NCBI GenBank assembly: GCA_000432855.1
Contig: HF990824.1
Span: 1 to 11,675 of the forward strand
Reading direction: 5' to 3'
Length of the DNA stretch: 11,675 bases
Source: Firmicutes bacterium CAG:822
GTDB lineage: Bacteria; Bacillota_I; Bacilli_A; RF39; UBA660
This document shows positions 1 through 6,131 of this stretch, one piece after another. The number at the start of each line of letters is the position of its first letter. Positions within the stretch are counted from its first letter, which is position 1. The position numbers and the translations under genes were made by a program. The notes beneath the pieces were generated by a model. That model saw only the letters and a list, made by a program, of their open reading frames with translations, was not told where the DNA came from and searched no databases.

Positions 1-35
1 GCAAACTTTTACCTTTTACAAAGCAAATTCCTAGT

Positions 36-64
36 AAATAAAAAAGTAGCTATTTTTTAGCTAC
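36..64 (-). terminator. Rho-independent terminator of the dacB-spmA-spmB-rluB block
   Basis: On the minus strand a 7-bp stem GTAGCTA/TAGCTAC (46-52 with 58-64) with a 5-nt loop is followed by TTTTTTATTT. The rluB stop codon (50-52) lies inside the stem, so the hairpin overlaps the last codons of the gene. The bases to the left (1-35) show no recognisable feature. Confidence 0.85.
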
Positions 65-766
65 CGCATATAATGTTTTGACTTCTTTTATATTTAAATG
101 TCTATATTCTCCAGATGTTAAACCAGCTAAAGTAAGTCCCGCAAACTTTTCTCTTTTAAGTTTAGAAACCTTGTAGCCAATTGCTTCAAACATTTTCTTT
201 ACCTGATGATTTCTTCCTTCATAAATCGTAAGTTCTATTAAAGAACTTTTTTTCTTTTTATCTATTTTTTTAATTTTAACTCTAGCCTTTCCAGTCTTTT
301 TACCATCAATAATAACTCCATTACTTAAACTTTTAACTAAATTAGGATCAACAACCGCATCTATTTTAGCTACATAAACCTTCTCTACCTCATGTGATGG
401 ATGAATAAGTAAATTAGTAAGTTCGCCATCATTAGTAAGTAAAATAACCCCACTAGTATCATAATCTAATCTTCCAACTGGATATAATCTGTTTTCACTC
501 TCGACAATATCGACAACTGTTTTACGCCCTTTATCATCATGCGCACTTGACACTACTCCACGTGGCTTGTAAAGTAAAACGTATTCTTTAGGTTCTAATT
601 TTAAAGTAACCCCGTTAATTATAATCGTATCACCATAACTTGCTTTACTTCCCAAAGAAGTCACAACCTCACCATTTACTTTTACTTTACCCGCGCTAAT
701 TAATTCTTCTGCTTTTCTTCTAGAACAATATCCACTATTCGCAATAATCTTTTGTAATCTCTCCAT
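50..766 (-). CDS. rluB: 23S rRNA pseudouridine synthase RluB family
   Basis: Cytoplasmic enzyme of the RsuA/RluB/E/F family that converts a uridine of 23S rRNA to pseudouridine during ribosome assembly. Visible are an N-terminal S4 RNA-binding domain (about residues 2-60, with the SRRKAEELI motif) and the catalytic motif GRLDYDTSG with the family's catalytic Asp at D101. A C-terminal EGRNHQVKKMFEAIGY block follows. The 238-residue length matches the family. The start is ATG at 766 because AGGTGA lies 5 nt upstream; a GTG nine bases further up overlaps that ribosome binding site and was rejected. It is the last gene after spmB, the same order as in Bacillus subtilis, where rluB follows spmAB. 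Whether it is strictly RluB or a related paralogue rests on context and cannot be settled from motifs alone. Confidence 0.93.
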   Translation of the reverse strand: MERLQKIIANSGYCSRRKAEELISAGKVKVNGEVVTSLGSKASYGDTIIINGVTLKLEPKEYVLLYKPRGVVSSAHDDKGRKTVVDIVESENRLYPVGRLDYDTSGVILLTNDGELTNLLIHPSHEVEKVYVAKIDAVVDPNLVKSLSNGVIIDGKKTGKARVKIKKIDKKKKSSLIELTIYEGRNHQVKKMFEAIGYKVSKLKREKFAGLTLAGLTSGEYRHLNIKEVKTLYAVAKK

Positions 767-771
767 CAAAA

Positions 772-777
772 TCACCT
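772..777 (-). promoter_or_regulatory. Ribosome binding site that sets the rluB start
   Basis: AGGTGA on the minus strand lies 5 nt before ATG at 766. It overlaps the alternative GTG at 775, which makes that longer start implausible. Confidence 0.8.
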
Positions 778-783
778 ATAAGA

Positions 784-812
784 ATTATACATAATAAAAA
801 TCAAAAAAACAA
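784..812 (-). promoter_or_regulatory. Possible internal promoter for rluB
   Basis: On the minus strand TTGTTT (807-812) and TATAAT (784-789) are 17 bp apart in the short gap between spmB and rluB. The -10 is perfect and the -35 poor. In so AT-rich a genome this could be chance, but it would allow rluB to be expressed independently of spmAB. Confidence 0.35.
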
Positions 813-1319
813 GGGAACAATAGTTAAAGCCAATATCACCATAAATAAATCAGTAAGTAATCCAACCCATAAAGCATATTTAATCTTCTTAATCCCAATA
901 GTTCCAAAGTATAATGTAATCACATACAAAGTCGTATCACTAGAACCTTGAATAATTGAAGCTAAAATACTAATAAAACTATCTGGGCCATATATTTTAT
1001 ACATATCATTAAGTAAAGCTAAACCAAAACTACCAGAAAGTGGTCTCATAATCGCCACCGGTAAAACCTCTACTGGAATATGAATTAAAACTAACAATGG
1101 TTTTAAAAAAGCAAAAAAGTAATCAATAATTCCACTATTTAAAAATATATTTACTCCAAATATCATAGCAAGTAACGAAAAAAACATTGAAGTAACCATA
1201 GGAAGCCCTTCTTTAGCTCCACTAATAAAACTATCATAAACATTCACTTTTTTATAAGCACCATATATAATTACTACTAATACTAATAAAGGAATAAATA
1301 AACTTGATATCATCTTCAT
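801..1319 (-). CDS. spmB: Spore maturation protein B (SpmB)
   Basis: Integral membrane protein of 172 residues with the nucleoside-recognition (Gate) fold. Strong SpmB signatures are MRPLSGSFG, the GPDSFISILASIIQGSSDTT block and the LYFGTIGIKK motif. Several hydrophobic segments span its length (N-terminal helix about 4-20, then about 43-65, 70-90 and 148-170). In B. subtilis SpmA and SpmB act with DacB in spore-core dehydration and heat resistance; the transported molecule is not established. The ATG overlaps the spmA stop in a TAATG junction, so the two are very likely translationally coupled. It ends in TGA. Confidence 0.92.
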   Translation of the reverse strand: MKMISSLFIPLLVLVVIIYGAYKKVNVYDSFISGAKEGLPMVTSMFFSLLAMIFGVNIFLNSGIIDYFFAFLKPLLVLIHIPVEVLPVAIMRPLSGSFGLALLNDMYKIYGPDSFISILASIIQGSSDTTLYVITLYFGTIGIKKIKYALWVGLLTDLFMVILALTIVPLFF

Positions 1320-1903
1320 TACTTTCCACTATCCTTTTTACTCCAGATTCTATCAACAATAAGTCCAAACATAAGTGAAATAAAACTAACAACTAAACAA
1401 GGAATCATTATAAAAGATGGATCTTTACTATCATAAAGCATCCTAAGGGAAATAATCGTTGTCGGAATTATACAAAGTCCACATGTATTTATAATCAAAA
1501 AAGTAATCATGCTCCGGCTGGCGACTTCCTTATTTTTGTTTAATTTTTGTAATGATTCCATCGCCTTTAATCCAAAGGGTGTAGCCGCATTTCCGAGACC
1601 AAACATATTGGCAATTATATTAGAAGAAATATAACTAAAAGCTTCATGACCTTTTGGTATTTCCGGAAAAATTTTATGTAAAACTGGATAAATAAATTTA
1701 GAAATTTTTTTTAATAAGCCAGATTCTTTCGCAATATTCATAATACCGAGCCAAAGTGAAACTAATGGAAAAATCTGCATTACAAGTTCTAAAGTTGCTT
1801 TACCACTAGAAAGTATTTGAGCATTTAAAACATCACTTTTACCAGTAAAAATCAAACACAAAGAACCTGAAACAATTAAAAAAATCCAAAGTTTATTAAT
1901 CAT
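1319..1903 (-). CDS. spmA: Spore maturation protein A (SpmA)
   Basis: Membrane protein of 194 residues and partner of SpmB, with the same Gate-type fold. The diagnostic stretch is NMFGLGNAATPFGLKAMESL at about residues 99-118. It is preceded by FPLVSLWLGIMNIAKESGLL and by FPEIPKGHEAFSYI. Hydrophobic segments lie near the N-terminus (about 5-20), at about 43-60, at about 132-150 and in the last third. The ATG at 1903 lies inside the end of dacB (8-nt overlap in ATGATTAA) with no clear ribosome binding site, which suggests coupling to dacB translation. The dacB-spmA-spmB order is conserved in spore formers. Homologues also occur outside sporulation, so the genes alone do not prove that this organism forms spores. 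Confidence 0.92.
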   Translation of the reverse strand: MINKLWIFLIVSGSLCLIFTGKSDVLNAQILSSGKATLELVMQIFPLVSLWLGIMNIAKESGLLKKISKFIYPVLHKIFPEIPKGHEAFSYISSNIIANMFGLGNAATPFGLKAMESLQKLNKNKEVASRSMITFLIINTCGLCIIPTTIISLRMLYDSKDPSFIMIPCLVVSFISLMFGLIVDRIWSKKDSGK

Positions 1904-2969
1904 TTCTAAACCAGCTTAAAATTTTATCCCAAAAGCTCATCTTTGTTTTACCCTTTTTTACATAAATTTTTTCTTCATGTACTACTTCATCACCCAAGTA
2001 AACTTTTGCCATTCCAACCTCGTCACCATTTTTATATTTCCTCTTTTTATTAATTTCAAATTTTAATTTTAAAATACTCTCTTCATTTTTTCTAAGTAAA
2101 TATTTAAAATTATTTTTTAAATAAAGCGTATCTTCATCGTAATAATTCTCACCTAAAATACTTATTTCACCTTTATTTAATATGGTATATGATGTATATT
2201 CCCGAAAAGCTTCCTCATATAAATTTCTATGATCATCCCAATCATCACCATCATTAATTGTTACAACTGTCAAATTCATTCCATCTTTACTCGCACTTGT
2301 CACTAAAGTCCTTTTAGCTATTTTGGTAAACCCAGTTTTTCCACCAGTAATATATTTATAAGTAGATAAAAGTTTGTTTTTATTATGCCATTTATAAACA
2401 TTCTTATTAGTTTTAACCGTATGATCTTTCGTACCTGTAATTTTTCTAAATTCTTCATTTTTCATCGCATAACTCATAAGTAAAGCCATATCATAAGCTG
2501 AAGAAAAATTTCCCTTTTCTTCATCTAAACCACTTGGATTGTTAAATGTTGTATTTTTCATTCCAAGTTCCTTAGCCTTTTCATTCATCATCTTAACAAA
2601 CTTATCAGTATCACCAGCTACCGCTACAGAAATTGCTAGTGCGGCATCATTCCCACTTCTAAGCATAAGTCCATAAAGTAAATCTTCCAACTTAATTTTT
2701 TCACCAATTTGTACATAAATACCTGAGCCATATGCTTTTAAAACCTCATCACCAATTGTCACTTCTTTTTCTACATCACTATTTTCTATTGCGACTATTG
2801 CTGTCATAATCTTGGAAATCGAAGCTACACTCTGAACATAATGAACATCCTTTCCATAAATAATTCGGCCACTATCCATATCCATTAAAATAGCCGATTT
2901 CGCACTCGTACCATAAGCAAATATTTTAAAAGGTAAAAATAAAATCAATAAAAAAAGTATTTTTTTCAC
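1896..2969 (-). CDS. dacB: D-alanyl-D-alanine carboxypeptidase (S11 family PBP)
   Basis: Penicillin-binding protein that removes the terminal D-Ala from peptidoglycan stem pentapeptides outside the membrane. Counting from the GTG at 2969 (357 residues), a signal peptide spans about 1-18 (KK, a hydrophobic run, then FA-YG). The three active-site motifs of serine beta-lactamase-fold enzymes are intact: SxxK as S50-I-S-K53, SGN at 105-107, and KTG at 211-213. A C-terminal PBP5-type domain follows. It ends in a short amphipathic stretch (FWDKILSWFRND) that could anchor the protein to the membrane. The start is GTG at 2969 because AGGTGG sits 5 nt upstream; the upstream GTG at 2978 overlaps that site. 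Neighbouring spmA and spmB make the dacB name likely, but sequence motifs alone would fit dacF or dacA. Confidence 0.93.
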   Translation of the reverse strand: MKKILFLLILFLPFKIFAYGTSAKSAILMDMDSGRIIYGKDVHYVQSVASISKIMTAIVAIENSDVEKEVTIGDEVLKAYGSGIYVQIGEKIKLEDLLYGLMLRSGNDAALAISVAVAGDTDKFVKMMNEKAKELGMKNTTFNNPSGLDEEKGNFSSAYDMALLMSYAMKNEEFRKITGTKDHTVKTNKNVYKWHNKNKLLSTYKYITGGKTGFTKIAKRTLVTSASKDGMNLTVVTINDGDDWDDHRNLYEEAFREYTSYTILNKGEISILGENYYDEDTLYLKNNFKYLLRKNEESILKLKFEINKKRKYKNGDEVGMAKVYLGDEVVHEEKIYVKKGKTKMSFWDKILSWFRND

Positions 2970-2974
2970 ATTTA

Positions 2975-2980
2975 CCACCT
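2975..2980 (-). promoter_or_regulatory. Ribosome binding site that sets the dacB start
   Basis: AGGTGG on the minus strand lies 5 nt before the GTG at 2969 (GTG AAA AAA). It overlaps the GTG at 2978, so the signal peptide begins MKKILF. Confidence 0.75.
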
Positions 2981-2985
2981 AAAAA

Positions 2986-2991
2986 ATTATA
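2986..2991 (-). promoter_or_regulatory. Possible -10 element for the dacB operon
   Basis: TATAAT on the minus strand directly follows the terminator of the upstream gene and precedes the dacB ribosome binding site by only 5 nt. No convincing -35 is seen at 16-18 bp. If used, transcription would start at or next to the ribosome binding site, giving a leader of about 10 nt. Confidence 0.35.
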
Positions 2992-2994
2992 TAC

Positions 2995-3018
2995 AAAAAA
3001 TGGACAAATATGTCCATT
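2995..3018 (-). terminator. Rho-independent terminator after the VirD4-like gene
   Basis: Minus-strand stem ATGGACA/TGTCCAT (3000-3006 with 3011-3017) has a 4-nt loop and is followed by a run of T. The stem abuts the TAA stop at 3018-3020. It separates the MerR-ATPase operon from dacB. Confidence 0.85.
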
Positions 3019-4103
3019 TACTTACTCATAGCATCTAAAATATCAAACGTTTTAATCTCTTTTTTCTTTAAATTTGGTAAAACTTCTTTTAAATCTGCTG
3101 ACATCATCTGAAAATTCGTATTCATTTTATCAATATTACTTACATTTAAATCTTTACTATTTTTAACATCACAAACCTGAAATATTTCCTTACCATATTC
3201 ATTCACTAAACTATCTACATCACGTGTTCCAATTACCATATAGATATTTCTATAACTAGATGATAAAAACATTCCCTTAAAATTATTCATCTTTCCAAGC
3301 ATATCAAAATTATCTAAAATAAAATACCAATTCTGATTCTTACATAACTGATAAGCTTCAGCAAGAATCATATTTACGAGTTCATTATTACTATCCTCCA
3401 TTTTTGGAACTAAAAATAACGCATGTTTTTTATTATCATTTGTAACTAAAAAATCACTTAATTTAAATTCTTCATTACTAATTACATTTAATTTATTTTC
3501 ATAATTTACAAGTTTATTAATTTGTATCCTCGTAACCGATATAATACTTGCTCTTGTCTCATAAGGAGCAGACAAAACAGAAATTAAATCACGTTTAGCC
3601 GCATCATTATCATCCTTTAAAAGAAACTCACGTATCTCTTTAATGCTTTCTGTATCCAAAGTATCCAAAAATCTAGAAACACTTAAAAAATTAATTTCAT
3701 CTTCTTTAGCAAGTTCAAATAATTTTAAAATATATCCTCTAACTAAAGATATAGCTGAATCTGTCCAAAAGGGATCATTATTAACGTCTTTTGGAAAAAT
3801 GGCACTTACAATCATACTAACTATTTCATATGCCTTATCCTTATCACCATCTTTATAATACTTATAAGGAACTTCCAACACATTAACACTATCACTATAC
3901 ATTGGCACATCAAAATTTAAAACTTTAATTTCATAACCCTCTTTTTTAAGTTTACTAGCATAATTTCCATAATACTCAAATTTTTTATCAATAAATAACA
4001 AACTTTTATCACTCTTAATTAAACCATCAACTATCGGCATAATAATTCCTGATGTTTTACCACTTTTAAATTCACCATTCACAATTAAATTCTTATTTAG
4101 CAT
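3018..4103 (-). CDS. Orphan VirD4/TraG-like coupling-protein ATPase, soluble
   Basis: RecA-fold P-loop protein of 361 residues resembling the motor domain of type IV coupling proteins (VirD4/TraG/TraD), which pump DNA in conjugation. Seen: Walker A GEFKSGKT at 10-17 and SLLFIDKKFEY at 34-44 (equivalent to the family's D-PKGEL segment). DPFW at 110-113 is typical of the family, and a helical insert spans about 80-220. The Walker B region is FILDNFDMLGKM at 261-272, followed by SSYRNIYMVIGTRD at 282-295. Two features differ: there are no N-terminal membrane helices, and the usual DE of Walker B is DN (D264, N265). It overlaps the merR-like gene by 11 nt and has its own GGAGG 6 nt before ATG. 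No relaxase or secretion genes are present. Role unknown; remnant of a mobile element or a domesticated motor are both possible. Confidence 0.75.
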   Translation of the reverse strand: MLNKNLIVNGEFKSGKTSGIIMPIVDGLIKSDKSLLFIDKKFEYYGNYASKLKKEGYEIKVLNFDVPMYSDSVNVLEVPYKYYKDGDKDKAYEIVSMIVSAIFPKDVNNDPFWTDSAISLVRGYILKLFELAKEDEINFLSVSRFLDTLDTESIKEIREFLLKDDNDAAKRDLISVLSAPYETRASIISVTRIQINKLVNYENKLNVISNEEFKLSDFLVTNDNKKHALFLVPKMEDSNNELVNMILAEAYQLCKNQNWYFILDNFDMLGKMNNFKGMFLSSSYRNIYMVIGTRDVDSLVNEYGKEIFQVCDVKNSKDLNVSNIDKMNTNFQMMSADLKEVLPNLKKKEIKTFDILDAMSK

Positions 4104-4485
4104 TATTTTCCTCCTTCATTAAGGTCAAAACTTTTCCTTTAAATTTCTTTCTTAAAATTGTAATCTTATCATATTGTTCTTGAAGCCTCTCCATTTCTTC
4201 AGAAATTTGTTGTTGTTTTTTTAATAAAAATTGATTTGTTCCCTCATCATCACTATCATAATTATTTAAAAAAATTTTATAATCGATGATCTCCTGTAAA
4301 GTAAAACCTACTTCTTTAAGCAATGTGATAAATTGTGCTTCTACTACATTATCTTCGGTATAATATCTATAATTAGTAAACTTATCTACAATCTCTGGTT
4401 TTAATAATCCAATCTCATCATAATATCTTAAAGTTCTAATAGAAATATTTACTAAATTAGAAAAATCACCGATCTTATAAACCAC
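4093..4485 (-). CDS. MerR-family transcriptional regulator, short form
   Basis: DNA-binding regulator of 130 residues. The winged helix-turn-helix is at about 3-70 with the MerR signature RTLRYYDEIGLLKP at 17-30 and NYRYYTEDN just after. A dimerisation coiled coil follows at about 88-125 (QQQISEEMERLQEQYDK). There is no separate ligand-binding domain after the coil and no cysteine anywhere, so a CueR- or SoxR-type metal or redox sensor is unlikely. The GTG start at 4485 is chosen because the MerR signature begins right there and GGTGAG precedes it. Any longer start would run through the operon promoter at 4508-4538. It overlaps the ATPase gene downstream. It probably controls its own operon through the dyad in the promoter spacer; the inducer is unknown. 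Confidence 0.88.
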   Translation of the reverse strand: MVYKIGDFSNLVNISIRTLRYYDEIGLLKPEIVDKFTNYRYYTEDNVVEAQFITLLKEVGFTLQEIIDYKIFLNNYDSDDEGTNQFLLKKQQQISEEMERLQEQYDKITILRKKFKGKVLTLMKEENNAK

Positions 4486-4488
4486 AAT

Positions 4489-4500
4489 CTCACCGCCTTT
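4489..4500 (-). promoter_or_regulatory. Ribosome binding region that sets the merR-like start
   Basis: On the minus strand AAAGGCGGTGAG is followed by ATT and the GTG at 4485. AAAGG is 10 nt and GGTGAG 3 nt from the start codon. It lies immediately after the predicted transcription start near 4501. Confidence 0.6.
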
Positions 4501-4507
4501 CAAACAC

Positions 4508-4538
4508 ATTATAACTCTACAGCTAACTGGAGAGTCAA
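4508..4538 (-). promoter_or_regulatory. MerR-type promoter with 19-bp spacer
   Basis: On the minus strand TTGACT (4533-4538) and a perfect TATAAT (4508-4513) are separated by 19 bp, two more than the optimum for the housekeeping sigma factor. Over-long spacers of this kind are the hallmark of MerR-activated promoters, where the regulator untwists the DNA. The predicted start near 4501 leaves a leader of about 16 nt. Confidence 0.85.
4514..4535. promoter_or_regulatory. MerR operator dyad inside the promoter spacer
   Basis: A 22-bp inverted repeat with outer arms ACTCT/AGAGT and inner arms CAG/CTG: 9 of 11 positions pair. It fills the spacer between -10 and -35 and touches the -35, exactly where MerR-family dimers bind. 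The regulator encoded just downstream is the obvious ligand. Confidence 0.8.
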
Positions 4539-4567
4539 GGCATTTTATATAATTATACCATACCAAA

Positions 4568-4596
4568 CAAAAAATGTAGAAACTAGGTTCTACACT
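4568..4596 (-). terminator. Rho-independent terminator of the lipoprotein gene
   Basis: Minus-strand stem TGTAGAA/TTCTACA (4575-4581 with 4588-4594) with a 6-nt loop, followed by six T (4574-4569). It starts 2 nt after the lipoprotein stop codon and insulates the merR-like promoter from upstream transcription. Confidence 0.85.
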
Positions 4597-5316
4597 TTAT
4601 GGATTAGTTGTTTGATTATTATTGTTATTATCTGTATTATTATCATTAGTTGTATCATTATCATTCATATCTCCATCAGTTGCATCTTCAACTATATCAC
4701 CAATAACACCATCATTATCATTGTCAGTACTATCATTAGTATTATTATCGGTATTATTATTATCAGTATCTATTGAATTAACATCATTTACACCATATAA
4801 ACCACTAAGTTTACGTAAATCATCATCACTTAAATCATCAACAGTCCACTCTTCATTTTCTTTAGTTAAATGAAAAGTAATAGTATAAGTTTCAGTATCT
4901 GTTACTTCTTTTAACCTATCAAGCCTATAAGATGCAAAAGTATTAGTATCATCAAATTCATCTGCATTATTTAAACGATAATCATTAGCTTCATTTACTG
5001 CATCAGCATAATTTCTAACTGTAACTTCAGCATTAACTGTAGCTGTATCACCATCTATAGTTTCATCTTTTATTTCATACTGCATATCACGATAATGAGT
5101 TTTCATAAAATCACTATACTGATCTCTCTCATCATCAGTTAAAGTAGTATCATTAGTTAAAACATCATCTAAATCACTAACTACATCGTCGTCATTAGTT
5201 TGATACTTATTTAGATATTCTTCAACTTTTTTGGTCGGTGTATTACCCATATTAGCCGTGCAACTACAACCAGTAAGTAAAACTACTGCCACTAGAAAAT
5301 ATAATACTTTTTTCAT
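4597..5316 (-). CDS. Lipoprotein with Asp/Asn-rich C-terminal tail
   Basis: Secreted, lipid-anchored protein of 239 residues and unknown function. The signal peptide is MKKVLYFLVAVVLLTG with lipobox L14-T15-G16-C17, so Cys17 is the lipidated residue. The body (about 25-180) alternates charged strands and helices. The patterns YEIKDETIDGDTATVNAEV and YTITFHLTKENEEWTVDDL recall small NTF2-like/DUF4878-type lipoproteins, which is a guess from pattern. Residues 181-239 are almost only D, N, T and S with no Lys or Arg, probably a disordered acidic tail. The start is ATG at 5316 with GAGGAGGG upstream; a TTG 15 bases further up falls in the ribosome binding site. It lies 47 nt after the cysteine-enzyme gene and has its own terminator. 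Confidence 0.85.
   Translation of the reverse strand: MKKVLYFLVAVVLLTGCSCTANMGNTPTKKVEEYLNKYQTNDDDVVSDLDDVLTNDTTLTDDERDQYSDFMKTHYRDMQYEIKDETIDGDTATVNAEVTVRNYADAVNEANDYRLNNADEFDDTNTFASYRLDRLKEVTDTETYTITFHLTKENEEWTVDDLSDDDLRKLSGLYGVNDVNSIDTDNNNTDNNTNDSTDNDNDGVIGDIVEDATDGDMNDNDTTNDNNTDNNNNNQTTNP
4600..4776 (-). repeat. Low-complexity GAT/AAT/ACT codon tract
   Basis: Codes for the last 59 residues of the lipoprotein. It is built from repeated GAT, AAT and ACT codons, visible on the plus strand as reiterated TTATTATCATTAGT-like units without a fixed period. It is the most repetitive stretch in the window and a likely spot for slipped-strand length changes. Confidence 0.7.
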
Positions 5317-5321
5317 AACTT

Positions 5322-5329
5322 CCCTCCTC
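5322..5329 (-). promoter_or_regulatory. Ribosome binding site that sets the lipoprotein start
   Basis: GAGGAGGG on the minus strand, with AGGAGG 6 nt before ATG at 5316. This fixes the start at the lysine-rich MKKVLYF signal peptide. Confidence 0.85.
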
Positions 5330-5356
5330 AATATATATTGTGGAAAGATATAAAAA

Positions 5357-5362
5357 AATTAT
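5357..5362 (-). promoter_or_regulatory. Possible -10 element for the lipoprotein gene
   Basis: TATAAT on the minus strand 2 nt after the stop of the upstream gene, but no recognisable -35 upstream in the A-rich end of that gene. The lipoprotein may instead be read from the promoter at 6132-6160, since no terminator separates the two genes. Confidence 0.3.
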
Positions 5363-5363
5363 A

Positions 5364-6122
5364 CTATTTTTTTGTTTTAAAATTATTTTTATAAATAGGA
5401 TTCAAACCCATACCTAATTCTTCTAACATTTCTTCAGTATAAGTTAATCTAGCTTCTGATTTTTTAAAACTTTTTATATAAATAGATCCCGACATTTCTA
5501 ACTTAGTATTAAAATAATTAATACTTCCTACTTTAGTTTTATAAAATAAATCACCATATATTTTCGCATTAGCTTCTGTTAATTCCATATAACCACAGCG
5601 CATTAAATTTTTTACAACGTTTTGTGAATTTTCATCACTTTTTAAAGCAAAATAACCTAAATCCGGAGTTTTAACAACAATTCCATTAATTATCTTAAAA
5701 TTGTTTTCACTGCACTTATCTACATCAAAAAATTGATTATACGTAGGATCCAAAATATAAGTTTTTACTTCCCCATCAACAGTAAAATCAGCTAGTAAAA
5801 AACTATGACCCAAAATATCATTAGTAATAGCCTTTCCCGTTTCTACCGGTTTATAAGATATATTTAATTTATCAAAATATCTCGCAATTATTGACTGAGC
5901 CGTATCACACATAAAATCAAAACTATAATGACCAAGTTCTTTATTTTTATTTAAAGCTAAAATTTCTCTTGTTTGATAAACTACATAATTTAAATAATAA
6001 TCAAGTTCATTTTGTGATAAACTCTCACCTTTAAAACATTTTTCTTCTATACTATTTATTATATCCAAATCTACATTATCCATTATATTAATCTTTACAT
6101 CAAAAATTTGATCCATAAACAT
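5364..6122 (-). CDS. Putative transglutaminase/papain-like fold cysteine protein
   Basis: Protein of 252 residues not recognised as a named family. Numbered from the ATG at 6122, it shows the ordered Cys-His-Asp arrangement of transglutaminase-like and related cysteine enzymes: C72 in FDFMCDTAQSII at the start of a helix, H106 in LGHSFLLADF on a strand, and D125 in YILDPTYNQFF. The spacings (34 and 19 residues) fit that fold. There is no signal peptide or membrane helix, so it should be cytoplasmic unless exported by another route. No ribosome binding site is seen; the promoter at 6132-6160 would start transcription within a few bases of the start codon. GTG at 6125, ATG at 6122 and ATG at 6116 are all possible. 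The lipoprotein gene follows in the same direction. Substrate (peptide, amide or acyl group) cannot be told. Confidence 0.65.
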   Translation of the reverse strand: MFMDQIFDVKINIMDNVDLDIINSIEEKCFKGESLSQNELDYYLNYVVYQTREILALNKNKELGHYSFDFMCDTAQSIIARYFDKLNISYKPVETGKAITNDILGHSFLLADFTVDGEVKTYILDPTYNQFFDVDKCSENNFKIINGIVVKTPDLGYFALKSDENSQNVVKNLMRCGYMELTEANAKIYGDLFYKTKVGSINYFNTKLEMSGSIYIKSFKKSEARLTYTEEMLEELGMGLNPIYKNNFKTKK

Positions 6123-6131
6123 CACAAAATA

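Noticed and set aside
1..149. Repeated GCAAACTTTT at 1-10 and 140-149
   Set aside because: A 10-bp match in AT-rich DNA with no wider similarity; the second copy is coding sequence of rluB.
3643..3858. Open plus-strand frame opposite the VirD4-like gene
   Set aside because: No ribosome binding site, and it lies fully inside a well-supported coding region.
4552..4557. Second TATAAT upstream of the MerR-type promoter
   Set aside because: No -35 at a proper distance; it falls in AT-rich sequence next to the terminator.
4600..4800. CRISPR-like repetition
   Set aside because: The repeats are codon reiterations with no fixed repeat length and no spacers, inside a reading frame.
4622..4873. Open plus-strand frame rich in Leu/Ser/Val
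   Set aside because: It is the antisense of the Asp/Asn codon tract of the lipoprotein; it is low complexity and has no promoter or ribosome binding site.
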